This document shows positions 30,385 to 32,069 of a DNA stretch of 32,069 nt, one piece after another; the stretch's first letter is position 1; each line of letters starts with the position of its first letter. The translations under genes and the position numbers were made by a program. The DNA is taken from positions 1 through 32,069 of the forward strand of contig CAMKAR010000002.1 of the NCBI GenBank assembly GCA_946410535.1. The letters are read 5' to 3'. Below the pieces are notes generated by a model. The model did no database searches and was not told where the DNA came from. It was given only the letters and a program-made list of their open reading frames with translations. This stretch comes from an uncultured Bacteroidales bacterium (GTDB lineage: Bacteria > Bacteroidota > Bacteroidia > Bacteroidales > F082).

Positions 30385-30453
30385 AGCCCCGAAGGGGCGA
30401 TAGCTTCCCCCTTAAAGGGGGCAGGGGGATTACAGGCGACGTAAGTCCCTGCT
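30385..30453. repeat. Intergenic repeat copy 2 (matches the rhaA leader)
   Basis: AGCCCCGAAGGGGCGATA at 30385-30402, a CCCCCTTAAAGGGGG palindrome at 30407-30421, and GGCGACGTAAGTCCCTGCT at 30435-30453. The first and last blocks are shared with 11390-11438 (minus strand); the middle differs. It follows the GT-C-like gene by eight bases. The GC-rich hairpins could also help end transcription of the glycan operon. Confidence 0.8.
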
Positions 30454-30470
30454 TTTTAAGCCGAAGGCAT

Positions 30471-30493
30471 AAAAAAACCCCGTAGAAACGGGG
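30471..30493 (-). terminator. Rho-independent terminator of the tRNA-Asn transcript
   Basis: On the minus strand CCCCGT-TTCT-ACGGGG is followed by seven T residues (complement of A 30471-30477). It lies 47 bases downstream of the tRNA 3' end. Confidence 0.85.
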
Positions 30494-30539
30494 AGAATCT
30501 ACGAGGCCAAAAAATTAATAACATGAAACATAAAAATTG

Positions 30540-30613
30540 CGCCCCCTTCAGGACTTGAACCTGAGACCCCCTGATTAACAGTCAGATGCTCTAACCAACT
30601 GAGCTAAGGAGGC
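30540..30613 (-). tRNA. tRNA-Asn (anticodon GUU)
   Basis: The minus strand gives GCCTCCTTAGCTCAGTTGGT and onward, folding into a complete cloverleaf. The acceptor stem is GCCTCCT/AGGGGGC with one G-U. The D-arm is GCTC/GAGC. The anticodon loop CTGTTAA has anticodon GTT, and the T-arm is TCAGG-TTCAAGT-CCTGA. The discriminator is G (30540), as usual for tRNA-Asn. CCA is not encoded. Confidence 0.97.
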
Positions 30614-30672
30614 TGCACAATGTCACAGAACTTATCTCTGTTTAGCTGCGCTGAATCTTTCGATTTGCGGTT

Positions 30673-30703
30673 GCAAAAGTACAGCTTTTTTCATTACCCA
30701 CAA
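30673..30703 (-). promoter_or_regulatory. Promoter of tRNA-Asn
   Basis: On the minus strand TTG (30703-30701), 19 bases, then TACTTTTGC (30681-30673): a full consensus match about 60 bases before the tRNA 5' end. Confidence 0.75.
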
Positions 30704-30794
30704 CAGTTTTCAACCAATTTTTTTCAAATATTTTCTATTTATCTGTAAATCAATGAGAAAAATTTCTACTATTATGATGCTTTTCGTCAAAGAA

Positions 30795-30827
30795 TTGCCT
30801 TTGTATTGAAATATTTCTTATCTTTGC
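30795..30827 (+). promoter_or_regulatory. Promoter of the PfkB kinase gene
   Basis: TATCTTTGC at 30819-30827 with TTG 30795-30797 spaced 21 bases upstream. The leader to the ATG at 30946 is about 110 bases and contains a large palindromic repeat. Confidence 0.6.
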
Positions 30828-30841
30828 ACAAATTATAGACC

Positions 30842-30905
30842 GCTTCGTGCCTCGCAGTGACGCAACTGACACGCTTTGCGTCATTGCGAGGAGGAACGAC
30901 GAAGC
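30842..30905. repeat. Palindromic intergenic element in the PfkB leader
   Basis: Left arm 30842-30864 and right arm 30877-30905 pair as two stems: GCTTCGT with ACGAAGC outside, and CCTCGCAGTGACGCA with TGCGTCATTGCGAGG inside (one G-T pair), with a short internal asymmetric loop. Closely similar TCATTGCGAGGA..GACGAAGCAATCC sequences are a recurrent bacterial repeat type. A half copy occurs at 19284. A TTAAATC triplication follows at about 30918-30938. Confidence 0.85.
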
Positions 30906-30945
30906 AATCCATAGAATCTTTAAATCTTAAATCCTTAAATCCACA

Positions 30946-31920
30946 ATGAAGAAAATACTAGGCATCGGGAGCGCTTTGGTCGACATCCTGACACAAATTC
31001 CCAACGATCAAATCCTCAAAGAACTCAACCTTCCCAAGGGCGGCATGACATATGTCGACGCCAAAACCTCTGTCGAAATCGGGGAAAAAATCGCCCACAT
31101 CGGCAGCCAAATGGCTTCTGGCGGCTCGGCTGCCAACACGATGAGCGGCCTGGCACGCCTCGGCATCGAAGCAGGCTTCCTCAGCAAGATCGGCAACGAC
31201 GAAGTGGGCGCGTTCTTCAAGAAACAGATGGTGGAAACCAACGTGAAGCCACAGCTGCTGACCTCAGCAACGCCCTCGGGTCGGGTCATCGCCATGGTGA
31301 CCCCCGACGGCGAACGCACCTTCGCCACCTGCCTCGGCGCAGCAGCCGAGATGCGTGCCGACGACATCCGTCCCGAACTCTTCGACAGATGGGACATCTT
31401 CTACGTGGAAGGCTACCTCGTGGCCAACCCCTCGATGCTCCGCAAAGCCATCGCAACGGCCAAAGACAAAGGTATGACCATCGCCATCGACATGGCCAGC
31501 TACAACGTGGTGGAAGAAAACCGCGACTTCATGCTCGACCTCATCAACAACTACGTCGACATCGTCTTCGCCAACGAAAAAGAAGCCTTCGCGCTGACTG
31601 GAATGGAACCCGAAGCAGCCTTGCATTTCATCGCCGAACGCTGCCAAATCGCGGTGGTGAAGGTGGGTGCCAAAGGCGCTTTCGTACAACGAGGCAACGA
31701 AATGGTGACCATTCCACCATTGGAAGCCGATGTGGTCGACACCACGGGCGCAGGCGACATGTGGGCCGCCGGTTTCCTCGCTGGACTCGTCAAAGGCGAA
31801 AATTTGGAGAAATGCGGCATGATGGGCGCCATCGTAGCCAAAAACATCATCGAAGTGGTAGGAGCCAAGATGAACGACCAACGCTGGAACGACATCCACA
31901 AAGCCATCGCACTTTTGTAG
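30946..31920 (+). CDS. PfkB-family carbohydrate/nucleoside kinase
   Basis: 324-aa ribokinase-fold kinase. ILGIGSALVDILTQIP (4-19) opens the domain. GGSAANTMSGLARLG (about 59-73) is PfkB signature 1. DTTGAGDMWAAGFLAGL (265-281) is signature 2, with catalytic Asp 271 and the anion hole GAGD. The order and length fit adenosine kinase-like or fructokinase-like members; the substrate is not determined by these motifs. It is monocistronic: its own promoter and a long leader upstream, and a new promoter directly downstream. The adjacent sugar clusters do not prove a sugar substrate. Confidence 0.9.
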   Translation: MKKILGIGSALVDILTQIPNDQILKELNLPKGGMTYVDAKTSVEIGEKIAHIGSQMASGGSAANTMSGLARLGIEAGFLSKIGNDEVGAFFKKQMVETNVKPQLLTSATPSGRVIAMVTPDGERTFATCLGAAAEMRADDIRPELFDRWDIFYVEGYLVANPSMLRKAIATAKDKGMTIAIDMASYNVVEENRDFMLDLINNYVDIVFANEKEAFALTGMEPEAALHFIAERCQIAVVKVGAKGAFVQRGNEMVTIPPLEADVVDTTGAGDMWAAGFLAGLVKGENLEKCGMMGAIVAKNIIEVVGAKMNDQRWNDIHKAIALL

Positions 31921-31948
31921 GTTTTGTGACAATAATAAAGGTATTTTG

Positions 31949-31980
31949 TTTGAAGGTATCATTATATTTTGTATCTTTGC
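31949..31980 (+). promoter_or_regulatory. Promoter of the gene at the right edge
   Basis: TTTG at 31949-31952, 19 bases, TATCTTTGC at 31972-31980: an excellent consensus match. The leader of about 53 bases contains small palindromes ACTATAGT (31985-31992) and TTTTCGCGAAAA (31995-32006). Confidence 0.75.
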
Positions 31981-32039
31981 GCCCACTATAGTATTTTTCG
32001 CGAAAAGTAAATATTTAATAATTAGCTAGTTAGATAACA

Positions 32040-32069
32040 ATGAAGGAATTCCAGACAAAAGACATCCGC
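32040..32069 (+). CDS. N-terminus of a gene cut by the window edge, possibly EF-G-like
   Basis: ATG at 32040 with ten codons: MKEFQTKDIR. Bacteroidota EF-G-like GTPases (the FusA2 type) commonly start MKxYQTxxIKNIALLG, so this fits loosely, but ten residues cannot decide it. It sits behind a strong promoter. Confidence 0.35.
   Translation, partial: MKEFQTKDIR

Noticed and set aside
30842..30905. A rho-independent terminator for a plus-strand gene
   Set aside because: No T-run follows and it lies downstream of a promoter without a preceding gene, so a repeat in a leader is the better reading.

Overview
The window reads as a chromosome segment of a member of the order Bacteroidales. Three things point there. 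Upstream regions repeatedly carry the Bacteroidota promoter signature TTG-N19/21-TAnnTTTGC. Many proteins start with SPII lipoprotein signals. Several Bacteroidota-typical families are present: DUF4292, DUF3298, a YkvA-like protein, GH78 and GH106-like lipoproteins, and a zeta toxin with a short partner. No IS element, phage gene, rRNA or CRISPR array was seen; there is one tRNA (Asn).

Layout. 1-1850 (+): an unknown protein, ruvC and a YkvA-like membrane protein, closed by a long hairpin. 1950-11373 (-): an L-rhamnose utilisation block running rhaA, sugar MFS transporter, rhaD, then an antitoxin-like/zeta-toxin pair, a GH106-like lipoprotein and a GH78 alpha-L-rhamnosidase lipoprotein. No rhamnulokinase or AraC-type regulator lies in the window. 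11788-14569 (+): DUF4292 lipoprotein, EnvC-like protein, a 59-aa lipoprotein and a SprT-like protein. 14626-19743 (+): gmd and fcl (GDP-mannose to GDP-L-fucose), a nucleotidyltransferase/GHMP-kinase fusion, fucose permease and an L-rhamnose/L-fucose-type mutarotase. 19791-24800 (+): a membrane nucleotide-sugar 4,6-dehydratase (CapD/FlaA1 type) and an FAD/4Fe-4S dehydrogenase. 24919-30377 (+): a DUF3298 lipoprotein, manC, GT2, a GNAT-like protein, an undecaprenyl-phosphate sugar transferase and a GT-C-like membrane protein, forming a surface-glycan operon. 30540-30613 (-): tRNA-Asn. 30946-31920 (+): PfkB kinase. The start of a possible EF-G-like gene runs off the right edge.

The pathways connect. 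ManC supplies GDP-mannose to Gmd and Fcl, giving GDP-fucose, and the CapD-like enzyme, glycosyltransferases and sugar transferase build a glycan. The rhamnosidases, transporter, RhaA and RhaD release and degrade rhamnose.

The most unusual signal is a set of short palindromic elements lying inside open reading frames without breaking them. The same 12-residue peptide VRLPQCDSPTTP, encoded by a 35-bp near-identical hairpin, sits in both the GH106-like protein and RhaD. A 28-bp palindrome lies in the GH78 gene. A 65-bp doublet of inverted hairpins (REPIN-like) lies in the FAD/4Fe-4S dehydrogenase. Copies differ by paired, compensatory substitutions in the stems. Other repeat families occupy 5' leaders and intergenic gaps (rhaA leader, pfkB leader, mutarotase leader, rhaA/transporter gap, envC/lipoprotein gap). 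The genome looks colonised by small palindromic repeats that are tolerated as coding sequence.
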